Origin: Shinella zoogloeoides
GTDB lineage: Bacteria > Pseudomonadota > Alphaproteobacteria > Rhizobiales > Rhizobiaceae
NCBI RefSeq assembly: GCF_030733845.1
Contig: NZ_CP132311.1
Span: 62,001-126,000 of the forward strand
Direction: 5' to 3'
Length of the DNA stretch: 64,000 nucleotides
The notes under the pieces were generated by a model, which did no database searches, was not told the DNA's origin, and worked only from the letters and a program-made list of their open reading frames with translations. Made by a program: the position numbers and the translations under genes. Below, one piece after another: positions 44,512-54,253 of the stretch; the first letter of the stretch is position 1; every line of letters begins with the position of its first letter.

Positions 44512-45705
44512 ATGGCCGATGCCGCGCCGCTCTATGAAACCTATATGCGTGCGCCGCTCCGGTTCACGCGCGGGGAGGGCGTCTGGCTGATCGCCGAAGA
44601 TGGCGAGCGCTATCTCGATTTTGCCGCCGGCGTCGCCGTCAATTCGCTGGGCCATGCCCATCCCCATCTCGTCGCCGCGCTGAAGGACCAGGCCGACAAG
44701 GTCTGGCATCTGTCGAACCTCTATGAGGTCCCGGGCCAGGAAAGCCTCGGCCGCCGGCTGACGGAAGCGACCTTCGCGGACAAGGTGTTCTTCACCAATT
44801 CGGGCGCCGAGGCGCTGGAATGCGCGATCAAGACGGCGCGTCGCTATCATTTCGCCAAGGGCCATGCCGGCAAGTACCACATCATCACCTTCGACGGCGC
44901 CTTCCACGGCCGCACGATCGCCACCATCGCGGCCGGCGGGCAGGAAAAGTATATCGAGGGTTTCGGCCCCAAGGCGCCGGGCTTCCTCAAGGTCCCCTTC
45001 GGCGATATCGGCGCCGTCAAGGATGCGATCACCGAGGAAACGGCTGCGATCCTGATCGAGCCGGTGCAGGGCGAGGGCGGCATCCGCCCGGTGCCGAAGG
45101 AATTCATGCAGGAGCTGCGCCAGCTCTGCGACGAATACGGCCTGCTGCTCATCCTCGACGAGGTGCAGTCGGGCGTCGGCCGCACGGGCCGCCTCTTCGC
45201 CCATGAATGGGCCGGCGTCACGCCCGACATCATGGCCGTCGCCAAGGGCATCGGCGGCGGGTTCCCGCTTGGCGCCTGCCTTGCGACGAACGAGGCCGCC
45301 GCCGGCATGGTCGCCGGCACGCACGGCTCCACCTATGGCGGCAACCCGCTTGCCATGGCCGTCGGCAATGCCGTGCTCGACGTCGTCCTAGAAGAGGGTT
45401 TCCTCGAGCATGTGCGCGACGTCGCGCTCGTCTTCCGCCAGGGACTTGCCGCGCTGAAGGATCGTTTCCCCGAGGTCATCGAGGATGTGCGCGGCGAGGG
45501 CCTGCTGCTTGGCATCAAGGCAAAGGTACCGGTCGCCGACCTGCTGAAGGCAATCCGCGCGGAAAAGCTACTCGGCGTGCCGGCCGGCGACAACGTGCTG
45601 CGCATTATGCCGCCGCTGACCGTTACAGCGGAAGAAGCGCGAGAGGGGCTCGCCCGTATCGAGCGGGCAGCGGAAAAGCTGACGGCCGCCTCCAAGGCGG
45701 CATAG
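44512..45705 (+). CDS. argD: Acetylornithine aminotransferase
   Basis: This 397-residue class III PLP aminotransferase converts N-acetylglutamate semialdehyde to N-acetylornithine. Motifs include [35 protein letters not shown], and [14 protein letters not shown] with the PLP-binding Lys in [20 protein letters not shown] precedes ATG 44512. argF follows after 27 bp, forming an argD-argF operon. Confidence 0.95.
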   Translation: MADAAPLYETYMRAPLRFTRGEGVWLIAEDGERYLDFAAGVAVNSLGHAHPHLVAALKDQADKVWHLSNLYEVPGQESLGRRLTEATFADKVFFTNSGAEALECAIKTARRYHFAKGHAGKYHIITFDGAFHGRTIATIAAGGQEKYIEGFGPKAPGFLKVPFGDIGAVKDAITEETAAILIEPVQGEGGIRPVPKEFMQELRQLCDEYGLLLILDEVQSGVGRTGRLFAHEWAGVTPDIMAVAKGIGGGFPLGACLATNEAAAGMVAGTHGSTYGGNPLAMAVGNAVLDVVLEEGFLEHVRDVALVFRQGLAALKDRFPEVIEDVRGEGLLLGIKAKVPVADLLKAIRAEKLLGVPAGDNVLRIMPPLTVTAEEAREGLARIERAAEKLTAASKAA

Positions 45706-45732
45706 CAGGGACTGGGACAGACAGGACACATC

Positions 45733-46644
45733 ATGGCCAAGCATTTTCTCGATCTTTCCGCCGTTTCGGAAAGCGATCTCCGCGTCATCATGGACGATGC
45801 GCATTCCCGCAAGGCCGCCAGCAAGGCCGGCACGGAAGCAAAGCCCCTCGCCGGCAAGATGCTTGCGATGATCTTCGAGAAGCCTTCCACCCGAACCCGC
45901 GTCTCCTTCGACGTCGGCATGCGCCAGCTCGGCGGCGAGACGCTGTTCCTGTCCGGCACGGAAATGCAGCTCGGCCGTGCCGAGACGATCGGCGACACGG
46001 CCAAGGTCCTGTCGCGTTATGTCGATGCCATCATGATCCGCACGACGGACCATGCCCGCCTGCTGGAACTGGCCGAGCATGCCACCGTGCCCGTCATCAA
46101 CGCGCTGACGGACCTTACCCATCCCTGCCAGATCATGGCCGACATCATGACCTTCGAGGAGCATCGCGGCACCACCAAGGGCAAGACCTTCTCCTGGATG
46201 GGCGACGGCAACAACGTGCTGCACTCCTTCGTCGAGGGCTCGGCCCGCTTCGGCTATACCATGAGGATGGCCGTGCCGATGGGCTCCGAGCCCGACGACA
46301 AGATCCTGAACTGGGCGCGCGACAATGGCGGCAACATCCTGCTCGGCCATGATCCGGAAGCGATCGCCGACGGCGCGGACCTTATCGTCACCGACTGCTG
46401 GGTGTCCATGAACCAGGAGCACCGGGCGCGCGGCCACAACATCTTCCAGCCCTATCAGGTCAACAAGCAGCTCATGGCGCGGGCGAACGAGGACGCGCTC
46501 TTCATGCACTGCCTGCCGGCCCATCGCGGCGAGGAAGTCACCGACGAGGTGATTGACGGTTCGCAGTCGGTCGTGTTCGACGAGGCGGAGAACCGCCTGC
46601 ACGCGCAGAAGTCGATCCTTGCCTGGTGCTTCGGCGCCGTCTGA
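45733..46644 (+). CDS. argF: Ornithine carbamoyltransferase
   Basis: ArgF makes citrulline from ornithine and carbamoyl phosphate. This 303-residue protein carries the carbamoyl phosphate motif [18 protein letters not shown], the ornithine loop VTDCWVSMN and the catalytic Cys in [12 protein letters not shown]. Length and motifs are complete. It is coupled to argD. Confidence 0.97.
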   Translation: MAKHFLDLSAVSESDLRVIMDDAHSRKAASKAGTEAKPLAGKMLAMIFEKPSTRTRVSFDVGMRQLGGETLFLSGTEMQLGRAETIGDTAKVLSRYVDAIMIRTTDHARLLELAEHATVPVINALTDLTHPCQIMADIMTFEEHRGTTKGKTFSWMGDGNNVLHSFVEGSARFGYTMRMAVPMGSEPDDKILNWARDNGGNILLGHDPEAIADGADLIVTDCWVSMNQEHRARGHNIFQPYQVNKQLMARANEDALFMHCLPAHRGEEVTDEVIDGSQSVVFDEAENRLHAQKSILAWCFGAV

Positions 46645-46832
46645 CGCCGACTTGAAAATGCCCGCCGGCGGCACGATCTAGGGACCACGCAGGCGCCGCA
46701 AGGCGCTGTCTCTGGCGCATGTCCGCCCGGTATGGAATGATCGGCGGCAGGTAGCGCTCAATCACGGTAGAACGCCGGTCGGAAGCAACCGGGCTCATGG
46801 CCCGGCCGCCCATGGCGTGCAAGGAGCAGACG

Positions 46833-47828
46833 ATGATGGCTGAGAATGACCTGAAACTCGGTGAGCCCGGCTTTGCCGGCGACGATCATATTCTGCCGTT
46901 CCAGGTGGAAGGTCTCGACGTGCGCGGCCGCGCGGTGCAGCTCGGCCCCCTGCTCGACGGCATTCTGGGCCGGCACGACTATCCGGCGCCCGTCGCCCGG
47001 CTGCTGGCCGAGGCGATCACGCTGACCGTGCTGCTCGGCACATCACTGAAGTTCGAGGGCAAGCTGATCGTCCAGACCAAAGGCGACGGCCCCGTCGACC
47101 TGCTCGTCGCCGATTTCTCGGCGCCCGAGGACGTGCGCGCCTATGCCCGTTTCGACCAGGCCGCGCTCGACGCTGCCGTCGCCGCCGGCAAGACGGAGCC
47201 GCACGAGCTGCTCGGCCAGGGCATCCTCGCGTTCACCATCGACCAGGGCGCGCACACCCAGCGCTACCAGGGCATCGTTCCGCTGGACGGCCATACGCTG
47301 GAGGACATCGCCGGCGTCTATTTCCGCCAGTCGGAGCAGATCCCGACCAAGGTGCGCCTCGGCGTAGCCGAACTCTACGACCGGGACGAAGCCGGCAAGG
47401 CCCGTCATCGCTGGCGCGCCGGCGGCATGGTCGCGCAGTTCCTGCCGCAAGCGCCCGAGCGCATGCGCCAGGCCGACCTGCCGGGCGGCGACGGCGAGGA
47501 GGCCGGCCACAAGATCGATGACGACGACAACTGGGCGGAAGCCAAGACGATGGTCGAGACAATCGACGCCGACGAGCTGACGGATCCGAATGTCGGCACC
47601 GAGCGGCTGCTGTTCCGGCTCTTCCACGAGCGCGGCGTGCGCGTCTACCAGCCGCAGCGGGTCTTCGACCGCTGCTCCTGCTCGCGCGAGAAGCTGAAAG
47701 GCGTGCTGGCCGGCCTCAGCGCCGACGACATCGCGCACACGGCGGACGAAAAGGGCGAGATCGCGGTCACCTGCGAGTTCTGCTCGACCACCTACCGCTT
47801 CGAGGCGTCGGAAGTCCTGCCGCAGTAA
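46833..47828 (+). CDS. hslO: Redox-regulated chaperone Hsp33
   Basis: This 331-residue holdase is activated by oxidation. The C-terminal zinc/redox switch is visible as CSC and CEFC (RCSCSREKLKG and VTCEFCSTTY), about 30 residues apart. ATG 46833 has AAGGAG six bases upstream; the longer frame (MARPPMACK) is rejected. It lies between argF and apaG, an order common in Rhizobiaceae. Confidence 0.94.
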   Translation: MMAENDLKLGEPGFAGDDHILPFQVEGLDVRGRAVQLGPLLDGILGRHDYPAPVARLLAEAITLTVLLGTSLKFEGKLIVQTKGDGPVDLLVADFSAPEDVRAYARFDQAALDAAVAAGKTEPHELLGQGILAFTIDQGAHTQRYQGIVPLDGHTLEDIAGVYFRQSEQIPTKVRLGVAELYDRDEAGKARHRWRAGGMVAQFLPQAPERMRQADLPGGDGEEAGHKIDDDDNWAEAKTMVETIDADELTDPNVGTERLLFRLFHERGVRVYQPQRVFDRCSCSREKLKGVLAGLSADDIAHTADEKGEIAVTCEFCSTTYRFEASEVLPQ

Positions 47829-47847
47829 GAGGGCGCCTGTCGCCCTC
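47829..47847. terminator. Hairpin between convergent hslO and apaG
   Basis: GAGGGCG (47829-47835) pairs with CGCCCTC (47841-47847) around CCTGT. T enrichment is weak on both sides, so termination is only probable. Confidence 0.45.
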
Positions 47848-48238
47848 AGTTTAGAACCCGAACCTGGCCCGGTGTGTCCAGCGAGAAGGCGGGAATGGCG
47901 ACGTCGAAGGCTTCGCCATTCTCCGCTTCCATCCGGTAGCGGCCGAACATGATGCCGGAAGGCGTTTCGAGCGGGCAGCCCGAGGAATATTCATAGGTAT
48001 CGCCGGGGCGCAGCACCGGCTGCTCGCCGATGACGCCCGGTCCGTTGACCTCGTCCACCTGGCCGTTCTGGTCGGTGATGTTCCAGTAGCGCGTCACCAG
48101 CCGTACGGCGACATCGGAATGGTTCGAGATGACGACCCGGTATCCCCAGACATAGCGGCTGTCGTCTGGGTCGGACTGATCGGCCAGATAGTATGGCTCT
48201 ACGGTCACTTCGATGTCGTGGGTCAGCGCACGATACAT
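47846..48238 (-). CDS. apaG: ApaG (Co2+/Mg2+ efflux-type) protein
   Basis: This 130-residue ApaG/DUF525 fibronectin-III-like fold protein has [45 protein letters not shown] and GIMFGRYRM. The name comes from co-occurrence with apaH; the biochemical role is unsettled. The ATG at 48238 ([11 protein letters not shown]) is preferred over an in-frame TTG two codons upstream. Confidence 0.94.
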   Translation of the reverse strand: MYRALTHDIEVTVEPYYLADQSDPDDSRYVWGYRVVISNHSDVAVRLVTRYWNITDQNGQVDEVNGPGVIGEQPVLRPGDTYEYSSGCPLETPSGIMFGRYRMEAENGEAFDVAIPAFSLDTPGQVRVLN

Positions 48239-48305
48239 TGGCAAGCCTTGAACTGATTAGCTCATGCTATTCTACACGAATGTGGTTTCGTCAAGGATAC
48301 GCAAA

Positions 48306-48336
48306 GAAGGCGCCGGCCTCGTCGGACGGCGCCTTC
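48306..48336 (-). terminator. metZ terminator
   Basis: GAAGGCGCCG (48306-48315) and CGGCGCCTTC (48327-48336) form a perfect 10-bp stem with an 11-base loop. On the minus strand, TTTGCG follows, 27 bp past the metZ stop. Confidence 0.6.
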
Positions 48337-48362
48337 CTGTTGTTTACCTTAATGGCGCGAGG

Positions 48363-49547
48363 TCACGCGCCGATCTTGGAAAGCGCCCGCGCAAAATCCT
48401 CGAGCAGGTCTTCGCTGTCCTCGATCCCGGCGGAGAAACGCACCGTGCCGGCCGAGATGCCGAGCTCCGCGCGGGCCTCGTCCGTCAGGTTCTTGTGCGT
48501 CGTCGTCGCCGGGTGGGTGATCAGGCTCTTGGCGTCGCCGAGATTGTTGGAGATCTTCACGACGTCGAGCGCGTCCTGCAGCGCGAAGGCCGCGTCCTTG
48601 CCGCCCTTCAGGTCGAAGCAGACCAGCGTCGAGCCGCCCGTCATCTGCTTGGCGATAATATCGGCCTGCGGGTGGTCCTTGCGGCCCGGATAGATCACGC
48701 GGGCGATCTGCTTCTGGTCCGCGAGGAAGTCGGCGATGCGGCTTGCATTCTCCGTCTGCTGCTTGACGCGCAGCGGCAGCGTCTCGATGCCCTTCAGCAG
48801 CGTCCAGGCGTTGAACGGCGACATGGCCGGGCCGGTGTGGCGGAAGTAGTCGTGCAGGTTCTCGTCGATCCACTCTTTGTCGGACAGCACCACGCCGCCG
48901 AGGCAGCGGCCCTGGCCGTCGATATGCTTGGTGGCGGAATAGACGACGACATGCGCGCCGAGTTCCAGCGGCTTCTGGAAGAGCGGGGTCGCGAAGACGT
49001 TGTCGACGACGACCTTGGCGCCGATCTGGTTGGCGAGCTTCGCCACGCCGGCGATGTCGATGACCTCGAGCGTCGGGTTGGTCGGGCTTTCGAGGAAGAA
49101 CACCTTGGTGTTCTTCCGGATGGCCTTTTCCCAGTTGGCGAGGTCGCGGCCGTCGACCAGCGTGCATTCGATGCCGTATTTCGGCGCCAGCGTCTCGACC
49201 ACCCAACGGCAGGAGCCGAAGAGGGCGCGGGCGGCGACGATATGGTCACCGGCCTTGAGCTGGCAGAGGATCGCGGCGGAGACGGCGGCCATGCCGGAGG
49301 CCGTCGCGCGGGCATCCTCGGCGCCTTCCAGCATGCACATGCGCTTTTCGAACATGTCGTTGGTCGGGCTGCCGTAGCGGGCGTAGATGAAGCCGTCCGT
49401 CTCGCCCTTGAAGCGGGCTTCGGCCGCAGCCGACGTGTCATAGACGAAACCCTGGGTCAGGAAGATCGCCTCGGCGGTTTCGCCGTGCTGGGAGCGGGTG
49501 GTTCCGCCGTGAACGAGTTGGGTGGCCGGGCGCCAGGACTTGCTCAT
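48363..49547 (-). CDS. metZ: O-succinylhomoserine sulfhydrylase
   Basis: MetZ makes homocysteine from O-succinylhomoserine and sulfide. This 394-residue Cys/Met-metabolism PLP enzyme has the PLP Lys in VVYSATKHIDGQGR, YARYGSPTNDMFEKRM at the N-terminus, and TKVFFLESPTNPTLEVIDI. The ATG at 49547 (MSKSWRPATQLVHGG) fits. A SAM-II riboswitch and terminator in the leader indicate repression by S-adenosylmethionine. Confidence 0.95.
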   Translation of the reverse strand: MSKSWRPATQLVHGGTTRSQHGETAEAIFLTQGFVYDTSAAAEARFKGETDGFIYARYGSPTNDMFEKRMCMLEGAEDARATASGMAAVSAAILCQLKAGDHIVAARALFGSCRWVVETLAPKYGIECTLVDGRDLANWEKAIRKNTKVFFLESPTNPTLEVIDIAGVAKLANQIGAKVVVDNVFATPLFQKPLELGAHVVVYSATKHIDGQGRCLGGVVLSDKEWIDENLHDYFRHTGPAMSPFNAWTLLKGIETLPLRVKQQTENASRIADFLADQKQIARVIYPGRKDHPQADIIAKQMTGGSTLVCFDLKGGKDAAFALQDALDVVKISNNLGDAKSLITHPATTTHKNLTDEARAELGISAGTVRFSAGIEDSEDLLEDFARALSKIGA

Positions 49548-49565
49548 GTGATCGTCGCCTTCAAA

Positions 49566-49596
49566 CAAAAAAACCGGCCGCAAAAGCAGGCCGGTT
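49566..49596 (-). terminator. Riboswitch-controlled terminator before metZ
   Basis: On the minus strand, AACCGGCC (49596-49589) pairs with GGCCGGTT (49579-49572) around TGCTTTTGC, followed by a T run to about 49566. The AACCGGCC arm can instead pair with GGCCGG at 49608-49603, forming an antiterminator. Confidence 0.85.
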
Positions 49597-49604
49597 CGAA
49601 ACCC

Positions 49605-49663
49605 GGCCTTTTTAGCTACTTGTTTTACGTGGCTGCAAGCCGGCCGGCCAAATCACCACGGGA
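49605..49663 (-). ncRNA. SAM-II riboswitch
   Basis: The minus strand carries the conserved SAM-II core in order: CCCGTGGTGATTTGG, then GCTTGCAGCCACGT, AAACAAG and GCTAAAAAGG. GTGG pairs with CCAC, and the 3' part forms the H-type pseudoknot. It lies 58 bp upstream of metZ with an intervening terminator, matching the known alphaproteobacterial arrangement. Confidence 0.93.
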
Positions 49664-49748
49664 TAACCCTGCTAATACTGCGCGGCCGCGCTTGCGTCAA
49701 TTGCCGGCATTTGGTTTTGTGCGGGGCTTCTGACGGGACGATGAGACC

Positions 49749-50855
49749 ATGGCTTCTGCGACGCGCAGCACGGGTATTTTGGCGGACAGCGCCATTCGCG
49801 GCTTGTTCGACGGCGGCAGGCTGAAAAGCGAGGCGCTGCTCGACGAAGACCAGATCCAGCCGGCCAGCCTGGACCTGCGCCTCGGCGCAAGGGCCTTCCG
49901 CGTGCGCGCCAGCTTCCTTCCGGGCCCGTCGAACCTCGTTGCCGACAAGCTCGACCGGTTGAAGCTGCATGTCATCGACCTTTCCGAGGGCGCGGTGCTG
50001 GAGACGGGCTGCGTCTATATCGTGCCGCTGATGGAAAGCCTCGACCTGCCGCCGGAACTTGCCGCCTCTGCCAACCCCAAGAGCTCCACTGGCCGCCTCG
50101 ACATCTTCACCCGCGTCATCACCGATCGCGCGCAGGAATTCGACAAGATCCCCGCCGGCTATTGCGGCCCGCTTTATCTCGAAATCTCGCCGCGCACCTT
50201 CCCCATCGTGGTGCGCCGCGGCTCGCGCCTGTCGCAGATCCGGTTCCGCAAGGGCAATGCGCTGCTCGGCGAGAGCGAACTGCTCGCCCTGCACGGCAGC
50301 GACACACTGGTCGCCAGCGAGACGCCGAACGTTTCGGGCGGCGGCATCGCGCTGTCCATCGACCTCAAGGGCACCGGGCCGGAGGGCCTGATCGGCTATC
50401 GCGGCAAGCACCACACCGCCGTCGTCGATGTCGACCGCAAGAACCAGCACGACATCTTCGATTTCTGGGAGCCGCTGTTCAGCCGCGGCCGCAACGAGCT
50501 GATCCTCGATCCGGACGAGTTCTACATCCTCGTCTCGCGCGAGGCCGTGCATGTGCCGCCGCGCTATGCGGCGGAGATGACGCCCTTCGACCCGCTCGTC
50601 GGCGAATTCCGCGTGCACTATGCCGGCTTCTTCGATCCCGGTTTCGGCCATGCGCCGGCCGGCGGCTCCGGCAGCCGCGCGGTGCTGGAAGTGCGCAGCC
50701 ACGAAGTGCCCTTCATTCTCGATCATGGCCAGATCGTCGGCCGCCTGATCTACGAGCACATGCTGGACGCGCCCGAAGGCCTCTACGGTTCCGGCCTCGG
50801 CTCCAACTATCAGGCGCAGGGCCTCAAGCTCTCCAAGCATTTCCGCGCCGGCTGA
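49749..50855 (+). CDS. Long-form dCTP deaminase
   Basis: This 368-residue protein consists of two dCTP deaminase-like modules. The N-terminal one has LDEDQIQPASLDLRLG and NPKSSTGRLDIF, and the C-terminal one HTAVVDVDRKNQHD. The alphaproteobacterial long form is about twice the length of the ordinary Dcd trimer subunit. It would convert dCTP to dUTP in thymidylate synthesis; whether both modules are active is not visible. It is divergent from metZ. Confidence 0.87.
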   Translation: MASATRSTGILADSAIRGLFDGGRLKSEALLDEDQIQPASLDLRLGARAFRVRASFLPGPSNLVADKLDRLKLHVIDLSEGAVLETGCVYIVPLMESLDLPPELAASANPKSSTGRLDIFTRVITDRAQEFDKIPAGYCGPLYLEISPRTFPIVVRRGSRLSQIRFRKGNALLGESELLALHGSDTLVASETPNVSGGGIALSIDLKGTGPEGLIGYRGKHHTAVVDVDRKNQHDIFDFWEPLFSRGRNELILDPDEFYILVSREAVHVPPRYAAEMTPFDPLVGEFRVHYAGFFDPGFGHAPAGGSGSRAVLEVRSHEVPFILDHGQIVGRLIYEHMLDAPEGLYGSGLGSNYQAQGLKLSKHFRAG

Positions 50856-50883
50856 TACCGCGTTTCACCCTTTACAACGAAAT

Positions 50884-50913
50884 TAAACGTTTTTATCATG
50901 CGGTAAACGTTTG
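50884..50913. promoter_or_regulatory. Paired LacI-type operators upstream of the LacI gene
   Basis: TAAACGTTTT (50884-50893) and TAAACGTTTG (50904-50913) share the palindrome AAACGTTT exactly 20 bp apart, on one helical face. This central-CG motif is the usual LacI-family form, so autoregulation is likely. Confidence 0.65.
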
Positions 50914-50958
50914 ATAGCCTGCGCGCGGGATCGCCGGGAAAGACAGGCGCGGGACGCG

Positions 50959-51987
50959 ATGCAAAGACCGACGATCAAGACCATCGCGCAGGAAACCGGC
51001 CTCTCGATCGCCACCGTGTCGAAGGCGCTGAACGACAGCCCGCAGGTGCGGCCGGAAACGCGCGCCGTCGTCGTCGCCGCTGCCGAGCGCATCGGCTACC
51101 AGCTCAACATGCATGGCGTGCAACTGCGCACCGGCAAGACCTATCAGGTCGCCGCCATCATGACCGCGCCCGGCCCCAAGCAGAACGAGTGGGAAGGCGT
51201 CGAATACGCCCAGCTCCTCAGCGGCATCTCCTGGGCGCTGGAGGACAGCCCCTACCGCGTCTCGCTCTATGCCGTGCGCAGTTTCGAGGAGAGCCTCGCC
51301 ACCATCCGCCAGATCGTCTCGCTGAAGAAGGCGGACGGCATCATCGTTTCCGGCACGCGGGCGGACGATCCGCGCGTGCGCATCATGCAGGAGGCGGATT
51401 TCCCCTTCGTCACCTACGGCACGACGATCCACAATGCTCCCCACGCCTTCGTCGATGCCGACAACGAGCAGATGATCCGCCTCTGCGTCGCGCGCCTCGC
51501 CGAGCGCGGCCACCGCCGCATCGCGCTCGTCAACCCGATCGCCGAACTCAGCTATGCCATCACCCGTCTCGATGCTTACCGCCGCGCCCTCGAAACCGCG
51601 GGCCTTGCCTACGACCCGGCGCTCATCGCCCACGGCCACCTGACCCCCGCCTTCGGCCGCGAGAGCGTGCTGGCGATGTCCGAGCGTCCGGACCCGCCGA
51701 CCGCCTATATCTGCGCCAACGAAGCCTCGGCGCTGGGCGCCTTCTCCGGCTTCCATGCGCGCGGCATCGTGCATGGCCGCGATGCCGTCATCAACGCGAC
51801 GGACGATCTCAATGTCAGCCAGTATTTCGCCCCGCCCATCACGACCTATTTCCTGCCGATCCACGAGCCGAGCGCACTGCTCGGCAGCTTCATCCTGCGC
51901 CGCATGGAAGGCGAGCCGCCGGAAGCGCTCCAGGCCCTCATCATGCCCAAGCTGATCGAGCGCTCAGACGACCGCCTGGCGCGATAG
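50959..51987 (+). CDS. LacI-family transcriptional regulator
   Basis: This 342-residue regulator has the LacI HTH and hinge (TIKTIAQETGLSIATVSKAL then GYQLNMHG), followed by a periplasmic-binding-like sensor domain. The ATG at 50959 (MQRPTIKT) is chosen; the earlier start in the frame sits inside the operator. Ligand unknown: no sugar transporter or catabolic gene adjoins it. Two palindromes upstream support autoregulation. Confidence 0.92.
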   Translation: MQRPTIKTIAQETGLSIATVSKALNDSPQVRPETRAVVVAAAERIGYQLNMHGVQLRTGKTYQVAAIMTAPGPKQNEWEGVEYAQLLSGISWALEDSPYRVSLYAVRSFEESLATIRQIVSLKKADGIIVSGTRADDPRVRIMQEADFPFVTYGTTIHNAPHAFVDADNEQMIRLCVARLAERGHRRIALVNPIAELSYAITRLDAYRRALETAGLAYDPALIAHGHLTPAFGRESVLAMSERPDPPTAYICANEASALGAFSGFHARGIVHGRDAVINATDDLNVSQYFAPPITTYFLPIHEPSALLGSFILRRMEGEPPEALQALIMPKLIERSDDRLAR

Positions 51988-52165
51988 CTCCCGTCCCGGA
52001 AAGCGCCTTCGCCTATGCTACCCGCCAACAGCCAGCCTCATCCGAAGGGATGAGCAGGGAGCGCAGGCAGCAGCTTTTTGATTACTGTGATCGGCCGGCG
52101 ATCCATCCTATCCTGATTGAAATCGCACGCAGGCATGGGCAGCCATGACGGATGGGAGCACGCGG

Positions 52166-52972
52166 ATGGACCGGGCAATTCTGATCAATACCGGCCTCGG
52201 CGTCTACGTACAGCGCTTGCGCGAGCGCATCGAGCTCGTAAGGTCGGCCCTGTCGATGCCGGAAAATACGGCGACGATCTCCAACGACATGATTTCCCGG
52301 CATCTGCTGGAGCGCCTTTGCCGGCCGGGCGCTGTTGTCGTCGATATCGGCGCCCATATCGGGTCCGTCGTCGATGGTGTGCGCCGGCACAGCCAGCCCT
52401 CGGCGGTGATCGCGATAGAAGCCATGCCGGACAAGGCGGCGGCATTGCGCCGCAAGTTTCCCGATGTCATGATCCATGCCTGCGCCGTCGGGGAGGAGGA
52501 CGGCACTGTCCCCTTTTTCGTCGACGTCAAGAGCACCGGCTATTCCTCGCTCTATTCCACCCGGAACCGGGAAGCGGATGTACGAGAGATCACCGTCCCT
52601 TTGCGCCGCCTCGACGACCTCCTGCCGTCCGAGATGGTCGACCTGATGAAGATCGACGTCGAGGGAGCCGAGCTCGGCGTGCTCAAGGGCGCCCGCTCGC
52701 TGATCGAGCGCTCACAGCCGGTCATCATGTTCGAAAGCGGCCCCGAAGTGCGGGGCGACTACACCAAGGAAGCGCTCTTCCACTGGTTCGACAGCATGCA
52801 CTACGCTCTCCTCGTCCCCAACAGGGTCGCCCACAACGACGACGGGCTGACCCTGCAAAGCTTCGTGGAAGCCCACCTCTATCCCCGCCGCACCACCAAC
52901 TACTTCGCCATCCCCCGCACCCGCCGCATCGAAATCCGCGACCGCGCCCGGCGAATACTGAAGATCGGCTGA
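52166..52972 (+). CDS. FkbM-family methyltransferase
   Basis: This 268-residue SAM-dependent methyltransferase has the nucleotide motif VVDIGAHIGS near residue 59, EAMPDK, CAVGEEDG and the FkbM-type MKIDVEGAELGVLKGA. FkbM enzymes O-methylate sugars or natural products; the substrate is unknown. ATG 52166 has GGGAG at good spacing; ATG 52145 is an alternative. It is the last chromosomal gene before the prophage. Confidence 0.87.
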   Translation: MDRAILINTGLGVYVQRLRERIELVRSALSMPENTATISNDMISRHLLERLCRPGAVVVDIGAHIGSVVDGVRRHSQPSAVIAIEAMPDKAAALRRKFPDVMIHACAVGEEDGTVPFFVDVKSTGYSSLYSTRNREADVREITVPLRRLDDLLPSEMVDLMKIDVEGAELGVLKGARSLIERSQPVIMFESGPEVRGDYTKEALFHWFDSMHYALLVPNRVAHNDDGLTLQSFVEAHLYPRRTTNYFAIPRTRRIEIRDRARRILKIG

Positions 52973-53080
52973 GTGGCATCATTCACTATCAGCACAGCGT
53001 CGCGCCAACCGTTGACAAACAATGCCCTGCCTTGACACGCCCCGCGAACTATTGAATGGATGCGCCCTCGGCGCTGCCCT

Positions 53081-53154
53081 GCGGGTATGATGTAATGGTA
53101 GCCTGTCAGCTTCCCAAGCTGAACGCGCGGGTTCGATTCCCGCTACCCGCTCCA
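53081..53154 (+). tRNA. tRNA-Gly (anticodon CCC), prophage attachment site
   Basis: Acceptor GCGGGTA/TACCCGC, anticodon stem TCAGC/GCTGA with loop TTCCCAA (CCC at 53113-53115), T arm with TTCGATT and an encoded CCA are present. The integrase gene ends 28 bp past the tRNA, so its 3' end is the likely integration site. Confidence 0.96.
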
Positions 53155-53182
53155 GCCGGTTTATCAGGGGTTTGCGCCATAT

Positions 53183-54253
53183 TTAAGCAGACCCTTTTTC
53201 ATGCGGTTTTACAGAAGGTTTTACAGCTTCTGTTCTTGCTCTGGCCTCATCGAGTTTTCGGATGATCGCTTCGGTTGCGGCGTTTCTGCCGACATAGCGG
53301 CGGATAATCCTGTCGACGTGTTCTTCTTCCCAGCCCAAAATTTCAGCGATGACCCGCTTGTCGAGGCCGGCTTTGTAGAACTTCGTCGCCGCTGTGCCGC
53401 GAAGGTCATGGAAGTGAAGATCGCGCTCGTCGAGCTTCGCATCGGTCTTCGCCTTGATGAAAACGGATGCGAAGCCGTTGACGGTCCAGGGACGTTTTCG
53501 GCTGTTGGTGAGAACGACCGGCGAGTGTTTGGGGATGGCGTCGAGCAACTCGCGCAATTCTCCGTACACCGGAACGACGACCTCGCGCTGGTGCCGGCTC
53601 TTGCCTGTCGTCATCGTGATTGCGTTCTCGCCGACATGCGACCATGCGAGCCGAAAGAGATCGCCGGCGCGCAAGCCTGTGAGCGCCGCAAGGCGGACGG
53701 CAAGCTTTGCCTCCGCCGAGCATGCGGCCAGCACCTGCTCCATTTCAGGCGCCTCCCAGATGATCGCCGCCCGGTTGGCGGAGTAGAGCCGTCCGATGCC
53801 TTCGCATGGGTTCATGCCGATCTTCGCCAGCGGGTCGACCGCATAGGACAAGACGCGCGAAAGGACCTGCATGCCATAGTCGGCCGCACGCGGCGTGGCC
53901 GCATAGTTGGCGCGCCACTTTCGGATACGGGGACGGATCTGGTCGGGGCGGTCGAAGTTCTTGATCCGGAGCGAGCCGAAGTGCGCGTCGATCCGATCGA
54001 GCCAGCCGGACCAGTTCTTCTTGGTGCTGTCGGCAAGCTTTTTATAGTCGTCGCTTCGCTTGTAGAAGGTGATCAGCGCCGAAAAGCTGCTCTCGTCGGG
54101 CACGCGAATGCTTTCCAGCGCCTCGGCATACGCCTTCTGAAACGCAGGCGTGCCTGGCTCCGCATTGATGCGCGGTCCACCACGCCATGCATAATAGTAG
54201 ACCTTGCCCTTGACCTTGACGGTGTGGACGCCCTTGAGCTCAACTGTAACCAT
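53183..54253 (-). CDS. int: Phage tyrosine integrase
   Basis: This 356-residue tyrosine recombinase carries out prophage integration and excision. Catalytic residues are visible: Arg195 in LTGLRAGDLF, His282 and Arg285 in HFHDLRGTAA, Trp308 in the second His position, and nucleophile Tyr320 in IIRRYVGRNA. The N-terminal half is a SAM-like arm domain. ATG 54253 overlaps the preceding small gene by 14 bp; the longer frame reads antisense-like and is rejected. Confidence 0.95.
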   Translation of the reverse strand: MVTVELKGVHTVKVKGKVYYYAWRGGPRINAEPGTPAFQKAYAEALESIRVPDESSFSALITFYKRSDDYKKLADSTKKNWSGWLDRIDAHFGSLRIKNFDRPDQIRPRIRKWRANYAATPRAADYGMQVLSRVLSYAVDPLAKIGMNPCEGIGRLYSANRAAIIWEAPEMEQVLAACSAEAKLAVRLAALTGLRAGDLFRLAWSHVGENAITMTTGKSRHQREVVVPVYGELRELLDAIPKHSPVVLTNSRKRPWTVNGFASVFIKAKTDAKLDERDLHFHDLRGTAATKFYKAGLDKRVIAEILGWEEEHVDRIIRRYVGRNAATEAIIRKLDEARARTEAVKPSVKPHEKGSA

